A DNA stretch of 64,000 bases from Modestobacter marinus (GCF_019799945.1 NZ_JABGCH010000023.1:18370-82369); one strand, 5' to 3'; numbered from the stretch's first letter, positions 53,868 to 63,528 are shown. The notes: generated from the letters alone by a model not told the origin. Numbers and translations are program-made.

Positions 53868-54947
53868 GGCCGAGTTCTAGGGCTCCGCCCGCGGTGGGTC
53901 AATGGTGACAAGAGCGCTGTGACCGGAGCGTTTCGATACCGGGAAGGCTCTTACTCTGCGCGATCATCTGCTCGCCCAGCGCTGTCTGAGGCGTCGACGA
54001 CGGTCGCGGTCTCCGGCTCGGCGGTGGCGGTTCGGACTGCCCAGCGCGTCAGTGCAGCCCAGGGAATTCGCAGCCTCGCCTCTCCCGCCATCGGGCTCGT
54101 TCACCGGCTGCCGGCGGAGAGGTGTCGTTCTCTCGGTCGGCGATCTCCGGCCACATGTCAGAGGGCTCATGGAATTCCGTGGTCACGGACGATCCGGGCG
54201 ATCCACGATTTGTCTTGCAGCCATCGCGATCACGTTACGAAGGCGCGTTGACGGGAACGGCTGGACGCGATGCCGATGACCTTCAGCGACGTCCTTCCTA
54301 TCCACGGAGGGCGATCCGAACGGGGGCATCAGCGGATTCGTAGCGGGCCGTCGTCGGCCGCCTGTCGATCGTGGACGGACCCCGAGCCAGGGCTGGCCCC
54401 CTGCTCAGAGACGAGTCGACATTTCTCCGGTGGCCCGATCCGCACCATCCCCGCGCAATTGTCGACGCCGCCCCCGTCGAGCGCCCCTGCGCCCGCGTTC
54501 GCCCCCTCGGCGAGCGCGCTGTGGCCACTCGCGGGGGAGTGGAGGGTCCTGCCGAGCTGCAGGGCTGCCCCCGCCGGGCCATCGCGCTCATCGGAGCCGC
54601 CCACGTTCTCTGCGCCAGGGCGAGCCCCCCGCGGTCCAGGAAGAGCAATGTCGAATGCAGTATCGCCCCACCACGAGAGAGACATCTCGAGATCCCGTTC
54701 GTCGGCGTGCGCCGCGCCGGTCTGTGTCACCATTTCTCACCGTTGACCGGCCGGTCGGTCGATGCCCGAGTCGGCAGACCAGCCCTACGTCCGATCACCC
54801 TTTGTGCGCCCTTCGCGCCTTACGGTAGCCCGCGTCGCGAAACTGCTTTCCACGGGTGGTCGGCAGGGGCTGGTCAGCGAGGTCCTTGTCGCTATACCTT
54901 CCCTTCCGGCCGTGGCAGTTGCCGTCTTCTACCATCGAGGGGCGATC
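53868..54947. other. Gene-free region of about 1.1 kb
   Basis: No coding region is supported: open frames on both strands are short or Arg/Pro/Ser-rich shadows without ribosome binding sites. The composition is slightly less GC-rich than its surroundings. It separates the divergent GAF and nuclease genes and may contain their promoters plus decayed sequence that I cannot identify. Confidence 0.5.
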
Positions 54948-55412
54948 GTGAGAAAGATCAACATCGCGACGGGAGTTGCGCTCGCGCTCGTCGCGCCGGT
55001 CATCGGCGCGGCGCCGGCCCTGGCCGAGGAGAGCCGGACCTACGAGGGGACGGTCACCGAGATCATCGACGGGGACTCGATCCGGGTGAGCGGCATCGGG
55101 GGCGCAGTGCGGCTCATCGGGGTCTCCGCCACCGAACCCGGGGGGTGCTACTACGCCGAGGCGAGGGACTTCGCCGCGGACCAGCTCCTCGGGAAGGGGG
55201 TGACCCTGCAGACCGACACCGTCAACGACCAGACGGACCACCGGCTGTTCGCCTACGTCTACGTCGACGGCGAGCTGTTCAACCTGAAGACGGTCCGCCA
55301 GGGCTATGCCCGAGAGCGGTCGTACGGGCCCGACTACGAGCTCCGCTCACAGATCCGGGATGCGCAGCGTCAGGCCAAGGCCGAAGACATCGGTCGCTGG
55401 CACGACTGCTGA
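54948..55412 (+). CDS. Secreted thermonuclease-like (SNase/TNase) protein
   Basis: A 154-aa protein with a signal peptide (MRKINIATGVALALVAPVIG, cleavage near ALA|EES). The mature part is a TNase domain: GTVTEIIDGDSIRVSG (catalytic Asp), RLIGVSATEPGG (Arg, Glu), and HRLFAYVYVDGELFN, the region of the second catalytic Arg. The usual RLIGIDAPE is RLIGVSATEP here, so the calcium-site Asp is replaced by Ser and activity may be altered. GTG 54948 has GAGGGG upstream and starts the signal peptide; the longer upstream frame is non-coding. Confidence 0.82.
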   Translation: MRKINIATGVALALVAPVIGAAPALAEESRTYEGTVTEIIDGDSIRVSGIGGAVRLIGVSATEPGGCYYAEARDFAADQLLGKGVTLQTDTVNDQTDHRLFAYVYVDGELFNLKTVRQGYARERSYGPDYELRSQIRDAQRQAKAEDIGRWHDC

Positions 55413-55421
55413 TCCCGGCAG

Positions 55422-55844
55422 TCATCCGTCAAGCCCGGGGTGATCGCCTGCTCGACGCGCGCTGGCTGACGTGTCGAACAGGGTCACGGTGTCCGGCTCG
55501 GCCGTGAACGGGTTGGCCCACTCGGACGGCGCCGAGGTGATCGGCTGTGCGTCGATGACCACCGTGAACGGAGCACCGGGGTAGATCGCCAGCACCCGGG
55601 AGGCCGAACTGATCGTCTCGGTGTGCTCGAGGACCTCGCCGCGGCGCAGCAGCCGCGTCGTCCGCCGGCCGTACAGCTCCTCGCCGACCTCGGCGACCCA
55701 CCCGGCCCCCTCGTGGGTGAAGGAGATCGCCCGCACGCGCTCGTGGAGCGGCGCGGGAGCGCAGCCGGCGAACTCGGCGAAGGCGCCGTAGAGCCGCTCG
55801 GCCTGCTCGTCGTCGTTGGCGCGGGGGATGAAGAAGGCGACCAT
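55422..55844 (-). CDS. Conserved hypothetical protein
   Basis: A 140-aa protein beginning MVAFFIPRANDDEQAERLYG, then FTHEGAGWVAEVGEELYGRR, VLAIYPGAPFTVVIDAQPIT and WANPF. The beta-rich core and the length suggest a small single-domain protein found in actinobacteria. No function can be assigned. It is followed upstream by a DUF2505 gene 37 bases away; the two may form an operon. Confidence 0.7.
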   Translation of the reverse strand: MVAFFIPRANDDEQAERLYGAFAEFAGCAPAPLHERVRAISFTHEGAGWVAEVGEELYGRRTTRLLRRGEVLEHTETISSASRVLAIYPGAPFTVVIDAQPITSAPSEWANPFTAEPDTVTLFDTSASARRAGDHPGLDG

Positions 55845-55881
55845 GCCGGGATCATCGCCGAGGGCACCGACAGGACGCCGC

Positions 55882-56373
55882 CTACCGCTGGGCCAGCCGC
55901 CGCCGCAGCAGTGCCTCCTCCCGCCGCAGGTCGGACAGCACGAGTTCCTCGACGGCGCCCTGCGCCTGCTTCTTGATGAACGGTGCGTCCACCTCCGCTG
56001 CGCCGGTGACCGTGGAGCGGGTGCCGCCGCCGTCGACCGGGACGAGCCGCCGCTCGCCCCGGAGTCGCACCGTGCGGCCGAAGACCTGCGCCCGCACGTC
56101 CAGGACGGCGCGGTGGCCACCGGCGCCGTCCGCCGACCAGGACTGCCGTTCGAGCACCGAGACCGAGTCGCCGACGAAGCGGGCGAAGAGCGGCGGGATG
56201 CCGGCCGTGGAGGCCAGCAGGCGCAGCTCGGTCGAGGGTCCGGGGCCCACCTGCAGGAACTCCACCGGGGTGCCGAGGTCGGCGGCGCGTTCCCGCAGGA
56301 ACGTCTCGTCGCTGAGGACGGCGAGCACCGCGTCCGGGTCGGTGGGGAGGTCCGCGCTGGTGTCGATGGGCAC
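55882..56373 (-). CDS. DUF2505-family protein
   Basis: A 163-aa helix-grip-like protein of the DUF2505 type: SADLPTDPDAVLAVLSDETF, VGPGPSTELRLLASTAGIPP, and VTGAAEVDAPFIKKQAQGAV ending in a charged helix. It is related in fold to SRPBCC proteins; the ligand is unknown. GTG 56373 is the best start by family length. First gene before the small conserved hypothetical. Confidence 0.75.
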   Translation of the reverse strand: MPIDTSADLPTDPDAVLAVLSDETFLRERAADLGTPVEFLQVGPGPSTELRLLASTAGIPPLFARFVGDSVSVLERQSWSADGAGGHRAVLDVRAQVFGRTVRLRGERRLVPVDGGGTRSTVTGAAEVDAPFIKKQAQGAVEELVLSDLRREEALLRRRLAQR

Positions 56374-56557
56374 GCCCCATCGTCGGCCCGACGGGCTGGA
56401 GTCGCGCGCCGCTGCGCCGGGCGGCGCCCGCGGCGGAGCGCGATGATGTCGCCGTGTCGTCGCAGCCGCCGATGGATCACCGGCCCGACCGCCGACCGGC
56501 GGGCAGGACGTCCGGCTCGGCCCGCTGATCGCCCCAACCCACGTCCGGGAGAAGACC

Positions 56558-58087
56558 ATGACAGAACAGAGCGTGCTGAACCCGTCCGCCGACGCGACGT
56601 CGCCGCCGACCCGGCTGATGCTGATCGGCGGGGAGTGGGTGGAGGGCGTCGACGGCGACTGGCGTGAGATCACCAGCCCGGGACGGCGCGGTCACGTCCT
56701 CGCCCGGGTCCCCCGGGGCGGGGTCCCGGACGTGAACCGCGCCGTCGAGGCCGCCCGGAACGCGTTCCCCGGGTGGCGCGACCAGCACTTCACCGCCCGC
56801 CAGCGGGTGCTGCTCAAGATCGCCGACGCCCTCGAGGGGCGCGTCGAGGATCTCGCCCAGCTCACCGCCGCCGACACCGGCAACGCGCTGCGCACCCAGG
56901 CGCGACCGGAGGCAGCGTTCCTGGTGGACCTCTTCCGCTACTTCGGCGGGGTCGCCGGGGAGGTGAAGGGGACGACGCTGCCGGCCGGTCCGACGCAGCT
57001 GCAGTACACCCGGCAGGAGCCGCTCGGTGTCGTGGGCGCGATCCTGCCGTGGAACTCGCCGCTGATGATCGCCGGCTTCAAGGTCCCGGCCGCGCTGGCC
57101 GCGGGGAACACGATCGTGCTCAAGGCCGCCGAGGACGCGCCGCTGACGATCCTCCTGCTGGCCGAGATCTGCGAGGAGCACCTGCCATCCGGCGTCCTCA
57201 ACGTGGTCACCGGCACCGGCCGGAACGCGGGCAACGCCCTGGTCGAGCACCCCGGGGTCGACAAGATCTCCTTCACCGGGTCCACCGAGGTCGGCCGCGG
57301 CATCGCCGGCCGGGCGGGGGAGCGGCTCGCCCACCTGTCCCTAGAGCTGGGCGGCAAGAACCCGTCGATCGTGTTCCCGGGAGAGGTGACCGACGAGCTG
57401 ATCGACGGCCTGGTCGCCTCGTCCCGGATCACCCGGCAGGGCCAGAGCTGCACCGCCGGATCCCGGCTGTACCTGCACCGCGACGTCCACGACGAGGTCC
57501 TCGCCCGGCTGACCGAACGGCTCGGCGCGATGAAGGTCGGCGACCCGCTGGACGAGGCCAGCGACATCGGCGCCGTCATCAACCAGACCCAGTACGACTC
57601 CATCCGGGAGTACCTGGAGGAGGGGCTGGAGACCATGCAGGTCGAGCTCGGCGGCCTGCCGCCGACCGACGGACCGCTCGCCGAGGGGTTCTTCCACGTC
57701 CCCACGGTGTTCTCCGGCGCGGACAACAGCTTCCGGCTGGCCCGCGAGGAGATCTTCGGCCCGGTGGTCGTCGCCATCCCGTGGACCGACGTGGACGACG
57801 TCGTCCGGATGGCCAACGACTCCGCCTACGGGCTGGGCGCCTACATCTGGAGCCACAACCTCGACCAGGCGATCACCACCGCGCACCGGCTCGAGGCGGG
57901 CTGGGTGCAGGTCAACCAGGGTGGCGGGCAGGTGGTCGGCCAGTCCTACGGCGGCTACAAGCAGAGCGGGCTGGGCCGGGAGGTGTCCCTGGAGGGCATG
58001 ATCGCCGGGTTCACCCAGACCAAGCAGATCAACGTGCGCCTCGGCGACGGGGCCATCCCCACGCCCACCGCCACGGCCGGCCCCTGA
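56558..58087 (+). CDS. Aldehyde dehydrogenase (NAD-dependent)
   Basis: A 509-aa ALDH of the betaine-aldehyde dehydrogenase style: EPLGVVGAILPWNSPLMIAG (cofactor), the segment SFTGSTEVGRGIAG, catalytic Glu in LELGGKNPSIVFPGE, catalytic Cys in TRQGQSCTAGSRLYLH, and EEIFGPVVVAIPW. The length is normal. The upstream GGGAGAAG fits ATG 56558. No alcohol dehydrogenase or transporter gene is adjacent, so the substrate cannot be inferred. Confidence 0.92.
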   Translation: MTEQSVLNPSADATSPPTRLMLIGGEWVEGVDGDWREITSPGRRGHVLARVPRGGVPDVNRAVEAARNAFPGWRDQHFTARQRVLLKIADALEGRVEDLAQLTAADTGNALRTQARPEAAFLVDLFRYFGGVAGEVKGTTLPAGPTQLQYTRQEPLGVVGAILPWNSPLMIAGFKVPAALAAGNTIVLKAAEDAPLTILLLAEICEEHLPSGVLNVVTGTGRNAGNALVEHPGVDKISFTGSTEVGRGIAGRAGERLAHLSLELGGKNPSIVFPGEVTDELIDGLVASSRITRQGQSCTAGSRLYLHRDVHDEVLARLTERLGAMKVGDPLDEASDIGAVINQTQYDSIREYLEEGLETMQVELGGLPPTDGPLAEGFFHVPTVFSGADNSFRLAREEIFGPVVVAIPWTDVDDVVRMANDSAYGLGAYIWSHNLDQAITTAHRLEAGWVQVNQGGGQVVGQSYGGYKQSGLGREVSLEGMIAGFTQTKQINVRLGDGAIPTPTATAGP

Positions 58088-58098
58088 GCCGGCCCGGA

Positions 58099-58131
58099 CC
58101 GGCCTCGGCGCGGGTCAGGCGCCGAGGCCGG
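58099..58131. terminator. Bidirectional terminator between convergent genes
   Basis: A perfect 13-bp stem, CCGGCCTCGGCGC (58099-58111) with its complement (58119-58131) and a 7-base loop. It starts 12 bases after the aldehyde dehydrogenase stop and contains the glycosyltransferase stop codon in its loop. Confidence 0.8.
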
Positions 58132-59242
58132 CCCACACCGCGTCGGCGTCCGGCATCGCGGCGATCTCGTCGCGGATGCGCCCGGCCGCCGCTCGGAACG
58201 CCGGGTCGCCGGTCACCTCGGTGACCGCGGCCCGGATCGTGGCGACGGCGTAGTCCTCCGGGGCGACGACCACCCCGGCGCCGGCCCGGGCCAGCAGGGC
58301 GGCGTTCTGGGGCTGGTCGGTCCCGCGCGGCAGGGCGACCTGGGGCACGCCGTGCACGAGGCCGCCGAGCATCGTGCCCGACCCGCTGTGGGAGACCAGC
58401 AGGTCGGCCCGCTCGAGCACGGCGGCCTGTGGGACGAACTCCGCGACCACGGCGTTGGCCGGCACCGGGCTGAGCTCGCCCGGGCCGAGCCGGCGCCCGG
58501 TCGTGGCGACCACGACGCCGTCGTACTCCGCCAGCGCCGTGAGCCCGGTCGCGAAGTCGGCGGTGTCGGTGTTCTTGACCGTGCCGAGGGTGAAGTAGGC
58601 GACCGGCCGGTCGCCCGCGAGGACCTCGGCCACCTCGGGCGGCACCGGGCCGGGCTCGCCGGCGCTCGGCCGGACAGGGACGGCACGCGGCCACGGCGGC
58701 GGGCCGTCCGGCTGCAGTGAGGGCGGGCACAGGTCGAGTGCCCGCTCGGCCGAGAGCTGCGCCCACAGCTCCGGCTCGCCGATGGCGGCTCCCGCGGGGC
58801 GGATGAGCTCGGGGTAGAACGGGAACATCGGGCCGATGCCGTGCACGACGCCCGGCACCTCGAGCCGTCGGCAGAGCAGCGGCGCCGCCGTCTCGAGGAC
58901 CTCGTGGACGACGAGGTCGGGGCGCCACTCCTGCGCCATGGCGATCAGGTCGGCGAGCCGGGCGAGGGCCGGCGTGCCGAACAGCGCCACCACCCCGTCC
59001 ATCATCTTCTGCTCCTCGGGCGTGCCCGGGTCCGCCCAGACTCGCTCGTGCGCCGACCACATCTCCGTCCAGGCCGGCCCGGCGGCGTGGAGGTCGAGCC
59101 CCCGAGGGGCCAGCGCGCTGACGAGGTCCAGGCCGGTGGCGACCCGTACGTCGTGGCCGGCGCGCTCGGCCGCCCGGATCAGCGGCAGCGTCGGGAGGAT
59201 GTGGCCGTACGCCGGGCATGAGGTGAAGAGCACCCTCGCCAT
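58115..59242 (-). CDS. UGT/macrolide-type glycosyltransferase (GT1)
   Basis: A 375-aa GT-B fold enzyme: N-terminal SCPAYGHILPTLPLIRAAER, and the C-terminal nucleotide-sugar motif LLVSHSGSGTMLGGLVHGVP followed by QVALPRGTDQPQNAALLARA. It is related to macrolide/flavonoid-type NDP-sugar transferases; the acceptor is unknown. ATG 59242 is chosen because MARVLFTSCPAYGH is the family N-terminus. No biosynthetic cluster surrounds it, so a detoxifying or resistance role is possible. Confidence 0.87.
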   Translation of the reverse strand: MARVLFTSCPAYGHILPTLPLIRAAERAGHDVRVATGLDLVSALAPRGLDLHAAGPAWTEMWSAHERVWADPGTPEEQKMMDGVVALFGTPALARLADLIAMAQEWRPDLVVHEVLETAAPLLCRRLEVPGVVHGIGPMFPFYPELIRPAGAAIGEPELWAQLSAERALDLCPPSLQPDGPPPWPRAVPVRPSAGEPGPVPPEVAEVLAGDRPVAYFTLGTVKNTDTADFATGLTALAEYDGVVVATTGRRLGPGELSPVPANAVVAEFVPQAAVLERADLLVSHSGSGTMLGGLVHGVPQVALPRGTDQPQNAALLARAGAGVVVAPEDYAVATIRAAVTEVTGDPAFRAAAGRIRDEIAAMPDADAVWAGLGA

Positions 59243-59377
59243 GCCGGTCAGGGTGGCAGGTCGGACGCCTGGAGTCGACGCAGCCGCGCTTCCGCCTCGC
59301 TGCTGCACCCAGGATGCTCGCCGCGAGTGCCTTCCGCGGAGCGTCCTCCCGACGACCGGTACCCGATACTTGCCAGG

Positions 59378-60847
59378 TCAGATGATCGCTGCGGCGGCCG
59401 AGACGTTGATCAGCCCGGACCCGGTCGCCACATCGCGGCCGGGCGTGGCCGGGTTGTTGAAGCGCGGGTGGCACCGGCCCACGCGGACGTCGATGGCGGT
59501 GCTGGCCAGTGCCTGCCCGACCTGGGCGGGGGTGGCGTCGTTGCGGACGCCGCGCAGCACCGCGGCCGCTCCGGCGATCTGCGGCGCCGCCGCCGACGTC
59601 CCCGAGAAGAGGGCCCAGCCGTCGTCGGCGGTCGTGCCGTCGGGCGGGTCGCCGACGCCCGTTCCCGTTCCGGCCGCCGCGCGCTGGACGTCGATCGGGC
59701 ACCCTGGGGGGATCGGCATCATGATGTAGGAGGCGCGCGGTCGCATCCCGACCAGACCCGACACCGTGGGCACGTCGACGCCGCCGAACCACTGGCTGTG
59801 GTAGCCGCTGGAGTAGTCGGAGGCCTGCAGATCCAGGCCGGCGCTCGCGAACACGCCGCCGGCGGCGATGACGCCAGGAACCTGGGCCTCGGCGCCGAAC
59901 TGGCCGTTACCGGCGGCGAACACGACGACGATGCCTTGCCTGATCGCGTCGAGTATCTCGAGGATCAGCGGCCGGTCGAACGGGTCCGGCTGCGCCGGCA
60001 CAGGGTCGAGGTAGTCCCCGCCCCATGAGTTGGTCAGCACGTCGGGGGCGCCCGCCTTGGCGCGGACGAACCCGGCCAGGGCCCCGACGAGGTTCCCGTT
60101 GTCGTCGGCGGCGCGGACCGGCCGCAGCACCGCCTCAGGAGCGATCGCGAAGACGTTCGCCGACTCGCCGGTCCCGTGGCCGTGTGGGTCATGCGCCGGA
60201 TTGGTGCCCGGGATGACCGTGACGGGCGGCTGCACGGTGTAGCCGTGTGCGGCGAAGAACGGGTGGCGGAACCAGCCGCTGTCGACCATCGCGACCGTCA
60301 CGCCCGCGCCCCGCTGCCCGCGCTGGTGGGCGTCCCAGGCGCCGAGGATCGTCGCTACGTCGTCCGGGACGCGCAGGTGGAATCGGGGGACCGGCGGCGG
60401 GATGGGCGCCGGGAAGATCGCCATCGGCGGCCGCGGCCGTTCGAGGACGACTCCTTCCACCGCCGCTGGACCGGCGGTGCCGACGCCCAGCGCCTCGGGC
60501 TGTCCGTCCCCGACGATGTCCAGGTGAGTCACGTACTCCTCGCGACCGACGCGCGTGTGCACGAGCCGCTCAACCGCGATCAGCGTGCCGCCCGTGAGTG
60601 CCTCGAACGCGGCCGGCGGTCCCGCTACCGCCTTGCCGAGCCGGCTCTCGGCGACGACCTGGAGACCTGCCCGCTCGATCGCCTGCGTAGCTTCCGCATC
60701 GTCGGCTTCTGTGCCGTAGAAGGGCTCCGGGTCGCTGAGGTCCTCAGCATCCAGGAACGACGTGCCTCCTTGTGAGCGGACCGAGACATAGCCGATGACC
60801 ACCTCGGGCAAGGCGTTGGCCGACTCCAGCGTTCGGGGCATCGACAT
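59378..60847 (-). CDS. S8-family (subtilisin-like) serine peptidase
   Basis: A 489-aa peptidase. The triad is visible: Asp in VTVAMVDSGW (Asp189), His in DPHGHGTGESANV (His224), Ser in FSGTSAAAPQIAGAA; the oxyanion Asn is in VFAAGNGQFG. Residues 11-110 form an alpha-beta prodomain-like region (AIERAGLQVVAESRLGKAVA, ALTGGTLIAVERLV). A Pro-rich linker follows. No signal peptide or membrane anchor is seen, so it is either cytoplasmic or exported by an unusual path. GGAGGAA precedes ATG 60847. It lies 20 bases after a small propeptide-like gene. Confidence 0.9.
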   Translation of the reverse strand: MSMPRTLESANALPEVVIGYVSVRSQGGTSFLDAEDLSDPEPFYGTEADDAEATQAIERAGLQVVAESRLGKAVAGPPAAFEALTGGTLIAVERLVHTRVGREEYVTHLDIVGDGQPEALGVGTAGPAAVEGVVLERPRPPMAIFPAPIPPPVPRFHLRVPDDVATILGAWDAHQRGQRGAGVTVAMVDSGWFRHPFFAAHGYTVQPPVTVIPGTNPAHDPHGHGTGESANVFAIAPEAVLRPVRAADDNGNLVGALAGFVRAKAGAPDVLTNSWGGDYLDPVPAQPDPFDRPLILEILDAIRQGIVVVFAAGNGQFGAEAQVPGVIAAGGVFASAGLDLQASDYSSGYHSQWFGGVDVPTVSGLVGMRPRASYIMMPIPPGCPIDVQRAAAGTGTGVGDPPDGTTADDGWALFSGTSAAAPQIAGAAAVLRGVRNDATPAQVGQALASTAIDVRVGRCHPRFNNPATPGRDVATGSGLINVSAAAAII

Positions 60848-60867
60848 CGCCGTTCCTCCGTCGCCTC

Positions 60868-61143
60868 TCAGCCGCTCGGATAGAGCTGTTTCGGGGGGAC
60901 CACCGAGATCAGTTCCACGTCCCCGCGCAGCTCCTCCGGCACGGGGAGCTCACCCTCGGGCTCCGCGCCGAACGCGGCTCGCACCGCCGCGGCGTCCCCC
61001 GTCGCCAGCAGACCGACGACCAGCGGTGAGACGTCGAAGTCGTGCCTCCGCAGCCAGCCCGAGACGGGCTCGGGATCCCCGCCGGGCCGCAGCTGGACGA
61101 CGACCTCGCGATGCTGCCGTTCCGACGTCATCCACAGGTGCAT
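60868..61143 (-). CDS. Small propeptide-inhibitor-like protein paired with the S8 peptidase
   Basis: A 91-aa protein: VVVQLRPGGDPEPVSGWLRR, then FDVSPLVVGLLATGDAAAVR, LPVPEELRGDVELISVVPPK. The beta-alpha-beta pattern and the ending (..SVVPP..) resemble the ferredoxin-like propeptide domains of proteases such as the region 11-110 of the adjacent peptidase. It may be a separately encoded inhibitor/folding helper. Same strand, 20 bases upstream, so one operon. Inferred function only. Confidence 0.6.
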   Translation of the reverse strand: MHLWMTSERQHREVVVQLRPGGDPEPVSGWLRRHDFDVSPLVVGLLATGDAAAVRAAFGAEPEGELPVPEELRGDVELISVVPPKQLYPSG

Positions 61144-61354
61144 ATCACGTCGTCCTCGCGGACCTCGTCACCGAAGCATCCTGCCCCCGCGTCACCGCGG
61201 CGTCACCAGACCGACGTTCCTCGTCGCCAGGGCACTGTTCGGTGATCCCCACCGCCTTGGGGTGGTCAGCTCCTTGTCTCGCGGAGTCGGATCGTTGGGT
61301 GTTCGTGCCACCTGACCCCTTGAAGTGGGGCTGTGGGACGACGTGGGTATCGCC

Positions 61355-62005
61355 CGGAGTGCCGGAGTTCCGGCGCAAGGTGCTGGATCTGGTGGCTTCG
61401 GGGCGCACGGTTCCGAGGTGGCCTTCGACCTGGAGATCAGCGAGCAGACCATCTACTCCCGGCTGCGCAGGACCGGATCGACCGGGGCCTGGAACCGGGG
61501 CCGACGACGCCCGAGCGGGCGGAGCTTCGTGCCGCCCAGCGCAGGATCGCCGAGCTCGAGGTCGAGCTGGCCGTCCACCGGCGGGCCGGTGAGCTGCTGG
61601 GCAAGCTGGTGCCTCAAAGGCGGTTCGAGGCCATCGCGGTGATGGCCGGCGAGGGTCTGACCGGGCAGGCGGCCACTCGTGTCCTGGATGTCACCGACTC
61701 CGGCTGCTACGCCTGGCGAGGCCGCGGCCGCTCGGCCCGGGCGGTGCGGCACGCCTTGGTGACCGAGAGCATCCGCCAGGTCCATCTGGCCTGCCCAGGG
61801 ACCTACGGCTACCGACGTGTCCATGCCGAGCTGACCGTGGGCGCGGCATCGTCGTCGGGCACGCACGGTGGAACTGCTGATGGCCCGCGCCGGGCTCAAG
61901 GGGGGTCACCGGCGCCCCGAAGTGGCGCCGGGCCCGCCCGGACCTGCTGGCTGGCGACCTGGTCGACCGGCATTTCATGCGTGAGGGCGCGCACCAGCTG
62001 TGGGT
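61355..62005 (+). mobile_element. IS3-family insertion element remnant (OrfA/OrfB fusion), frameshifted
   Basis: Family order is preserved across frames: VPEFRRKVLDLVASGRTV and AFDLEISEQTIYSRLR (OrfA HTH), then IDRGLEPG, RRIAELEVELAVHRRAGELL, RFEAIAVMAGEGLTGQAATR, CYAWRGRGRSARAVRHALVT and GTYGYRRVHAELTV (OrfB start), then ELLMARAGLKG and a final HQLWV. At least three frameshifts occur. The catalytic DDE core is lost where the element is cut exactly at the 3' end of the AAA ATPase gene. A possible left end, TGACCCCTTGAAGTGG, lies at about 61313. Confidence 0.82.
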
Positions 62006-62024
62006 TGCACGATCATCCTCGACG

Positions 62025-63050
62025 TCACCCGAGCCAGCGTTGCCATCGAGAGGGCTCGGGTTCGCGCGCTGGCTCCTCGCCCAGGGCGCGGGCAGCCTCG
62101 GCGATGTCGTCCGCGGTGAGCGTCGTCACGTCGGCCCGGTCGAGCGCATCCACACTCCGGTCCGCGTCGCGTGTCAGCCGCAGCGCCTGGCGGTTGAGCG
62201 CCTGTTCGAACAGCGTGCGGGCGAAGCGCGCGTTGCCGGACTCCTCACCAGTGCGGAGGCCACCGAGGATGCGGCGGAGCGTCGCTTCGGCGCCAGGCTC
62301 CAGCGCGTACTCGTGCTGGGCCAGGATGAGCGCGAAGATCGCTTCGAGTTCGTCCGTCGAGTAGTCGGGGAACCTGATCTCGCGAGCGAACCGGGAGCGG
62401 AGGCCGGGGTTCGAGAGCAGGAAGGACTCCATCAGCCGGGGGTAGCCGGCCACGATCACCACCAGGCGATGGCGGTGATCCTCCATGCGCTTGAGCAGGA
62501 CCTCGACCGCCTCGGGCCCGAAGTCCAGCCGACCGTCGCCCTCTGGGGCCAGCGAGTAGGCCTCGTCGATGAACAGGACGCCGTCGAGTGCCCGGCGGAT
62601 CACGCGGTCGGTCTTGATCGCGGTCGCACCGACGTACTGCCCTACCAGAGCGGCCCGATCGACCTCCACCAGGTGGCCCTTCTGCAGCAGGCCGACCGCC
62701 CGGTACATCTCGGCCAGGAGCCGCGCCACCGTGGTCTTGCCGGTGCCCGGGTTTCCGAGGAACACCAGGTGCTGGGACGTCGCCACCTCGGGCAGGGCGT
62801 GCGCCTTGCGGCGCGCTTGCACTTGCAGGAAGGCGACGAGCGCCTGAACCTGCTCCTTCACCGTCTCCAGTCCAACGAGCTCATCGAGCTCCGCCTGCAC
62901 CGCCGACAGCGGCCGAGCCGGCCCGGGGCGGCCGCCGAAGAGTTCGCTCACCAGGTCGTCCACGCCCCGCAGACCGGGCCGCGGAAGTTGATCGCCCAGG
63001 CGACCAACGGTCTCACGCAGGTCATCGAGTGGCTTGCGGTTGGAAGCCAT
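62025..63050 (-). CDS. CbbX/SpoVK-type AAA+ ATPase
   Basis: A 341-aa ATPase: Walker A in [20 protein letters not shown], Walker B in [17 protein letters not shown], an Arg-finger region [17 protein letters not shown], and an N-terminal [20 protein letters not shown]. It belongs to the CbbX/EccA C-terminal group. The rubisco activase CbbX, and the type VII EccA with its TPR domain, are relatives; neither rubisco nor type VII genes are present and the TPR part is absent. A remodelling role on an unknown protein is likely. Confidence 0.9.
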   Translation of the reverse strand: MASNRKPLDDLRETVGRLGDQLPRPGLRGVDDLVSELFGGRPGPARPLSAVQAELDELVGLETVKEQVQALVAFLQVQARRKAHALPEVATSQHLVFLGNPGTGKTTVARLLAEMYRAVGLLQKGHLVEVDRAALVGQYVGATAIKTDRVIRRALDGVLFIDEAYSLAPEGDGRLDFGPEAVEVLLKRMEDHRHRLVVIVAGYPRLMESFLLSNPGLRSRFAREIRFPDYSTDELEAIFALILAQHEYALEPGAEATLRRILGGLRTGEESGNARFARTLFEQALNRQALRLTRDADRSVDALDRADVTTLTADDIAEAARALGEEPAREPEPSRWQRWLG

Positions 63051-63528
63051 GCCGGGAGCCTAGACGGCCACCGAGGCGGAGGATCCATCGTGAGAGCCCA
63101 GGAGTTGGTCCTCGGTGGGGGTCGATGACCGCCCACCGCAGCCCTACCTGCTTCGGCGAGCTGACCGGTTCGCGTGGCGCAGTGGTAGGCAGCAGGGTCA
63201 CGCTTGGTGTAGACGCGCGCTGCCCCAGTGGAAGCGCTGGATGTCGGGGTCTCTGAAGGCCCCGACAGGCGCGGCGCGTCTGAGCGTGCTGCAACTGCAG
63301 CTGCAGCAGCAGACGTTCCCCGCGCAGCGGATGGTCCGGAGCTGCCAGCGCGGTCACCACGCGATGGGAGGCGACGCCCGCCGCGAGGGCGTCGCACCGG
63401 TGTCGCCTGAGATCGACTGCCGCGTCGTCCGGTCGCGGCGGAGGACTGGCGACACAATCAGGACGGCTGCTGTCCTGCAGACAATGGGTGCGCGGCTCGA
63501 CGGTAGGTGGTCGACGATCTGCACATCG
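63051..63528. other. Gene-free stretch
   Basis: No coding region is supported. Open frames on both strands are Arg/Ala/Ser-rich shadows. It lies between the AAA ATPase gene and the RusA-like remnant. Confidence 0.45.

Noticed and set aside
59378-63050. Mycosin-like S8 peptidase plus EccA-like AAA ATPase as part of a type VII secretion locus
   Set aside because: No EccC, EccD, Esx or PE/PPE-like gene is present. The peptidase lacks the signal peptide and C-terminal anchor of mycosins, and the ATPase lacks the EccA TPR domain.
63170-63240. tRNA-like stretch (GGCGCAGTGGTAGG) near the right edge
   Set aside because: A cloverleaf could not be folded: no matching acceptor stem, no T-loop GGTTCGA at the right distance.
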